Positions 63,854 to 64,000 of a stretch of 64,000 nucleotides of DNA are shown here, piece after piece. The stretch lies in the NCBI RefSeq assembly GCF_030687395.1, contig NZ_CP117430.1:2604001-2668000 (forward strand). The letters are read 5' to 3'. The position numbers were made by a program, and so were the translations under genes. Source of the DNA: Pseudomonas wuhanensis. Lineage in GTDB: Bacteria > Pseudomonadota > Gammaproteobacteria > Pseudomonadales > Pseudomonadaceae. The notes under the pieces were generated by a model that had not been told where the DNA came from, did no database searches, and saw only the letters and a list, made by a program, of their open reading frames with translations. How positions within the stretch are numbered: position 1 is the stretch's first letter; the number at the start of each line of letters is the position of its first letter.

Positions 63854-64000
63854 GTGTTCAACACGTCGTACCGCGCCTTTCTGTTCGATATGGACGGAAC
63901 TGTCCTCAATTCCATCGCTGCCGCCGAGCGGATCTGGACCACCTGGGCCCTGCGCCACGGCGTCGATGTCGAGACCTTCCTGCCGACCATCCACGGCGTT
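63854..64000 (+). CDS. HAD-superfamily hydrolase (3' end outside window)
   Basis: The 49 codons visible start FNTSYRAFLFDMDGTVLNS, with the HAD nucleophile motif DMDGT, where the first Asp forms the phospho-intermediate. IAAAERIWTTWALRHGVD follows, as in the cap region of phosphoglycolate or sugar phosphatases. The start may be the GTG at 63854 or a TTG at 63836. The gene continues past the right edge. Confidence 0.82.
   Translation, partial: MFNTSYRAFLFDMDGTVLNSIAAAERIWTTWALRHGVDVETFLPTIHGV

Overview
The window looks like the chromosome of a Pseudomonas, probably of the P. fluorescens group. The reasons are the high GC content, the house-style REP/BIME repeats (GTGGGAGCGGGCTTGC type, GTGGCGAGGGAGCTTGC type and GGCGCTGCCGCAGGCTGCGATC type), DUF6124 genes, malate:quinone oxidoreductase, and many LysR regulators paired divergently with single enzymes. 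No rRNA, tRNA, integrase, transposase, prophage or CRISPR array was seen.

1-8.6 kb is a stress/low-oxygen cluster: a BCAM0308-like zinc-ribbon protein (cut by the window edge), a tandem universal stress protein, an operon of AMP-forming acyl-CoA ligase, 2-oxoacid dehydrogenase E1alpha, E1beta and E2 plus an acyl carrier protein, a phosphoribosyltransferase, a truncated second phosphoribosyltransferase and an Hsp20. A perfect Anr/FNR-type box (TTGATTTATATCAA) sits upstream of the stress protein gene. The content recalls the low-oxygen-activated (lxa) locus of Burkholderia cenocepacia.

8.7-19.5 kb is ordinary genome: an EamA exporter with a divergent MocR regulator, LysR/VOC protein, a GltP-type symporter, an NTF2-like protein, YceI, a GNAT acetyltransferase, mqo and a DUF6124 gene. 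Upstream of the DUF6124 gene lies a strongly structured region and a decayed second DUF6124 copy.

20-36 kb is accessory. Small orphan genes (AbiC-like membrane protein, SMI1/KNR4 immunity-like protein, unknowns), a winged-helix/TPR regulator facing an SDR-cupin-HlyD-DHA2 efflux operon, an aldo/keto reductase with LysR, a methyltransferase, a TTC38-like TPR protein and two lipoproteins are separated by at least ten copies of one family of imperfect hairpin repeats not recognised elsewhere in the window.

36-51.5 kb holds a tyrosinase with a small His-rich partner resembling the MelC1 copper chaperone, several regulator-enzyme pairs, a 27-residue membrane peptide gene, katG, a small DUF1289 gene, an MFS transporter and a quinone oxidoreductase with LysR.

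51.6-60.2 kb, on the minus strand, has a dienelactone hydrolase that has lost its C-terminal half to a zinc-ribbon tail, then an amino acid/amine permease, Fe-type alcohol dehydrogenase, aldehyde dehydrogenase and glutamine-synthetase-like ligase. The last four would make a gamma-glutamyl route for an amino alcohol. A lactate-permease gene lies upstream. The right end has a TetR/quinone reductase pair with clear direct-repeat operators, a candidate minus-strand small RNA, an RlmI/RlmK-like methyltransferase, a single-domain response regulator and the start of a HAD hydrolase.
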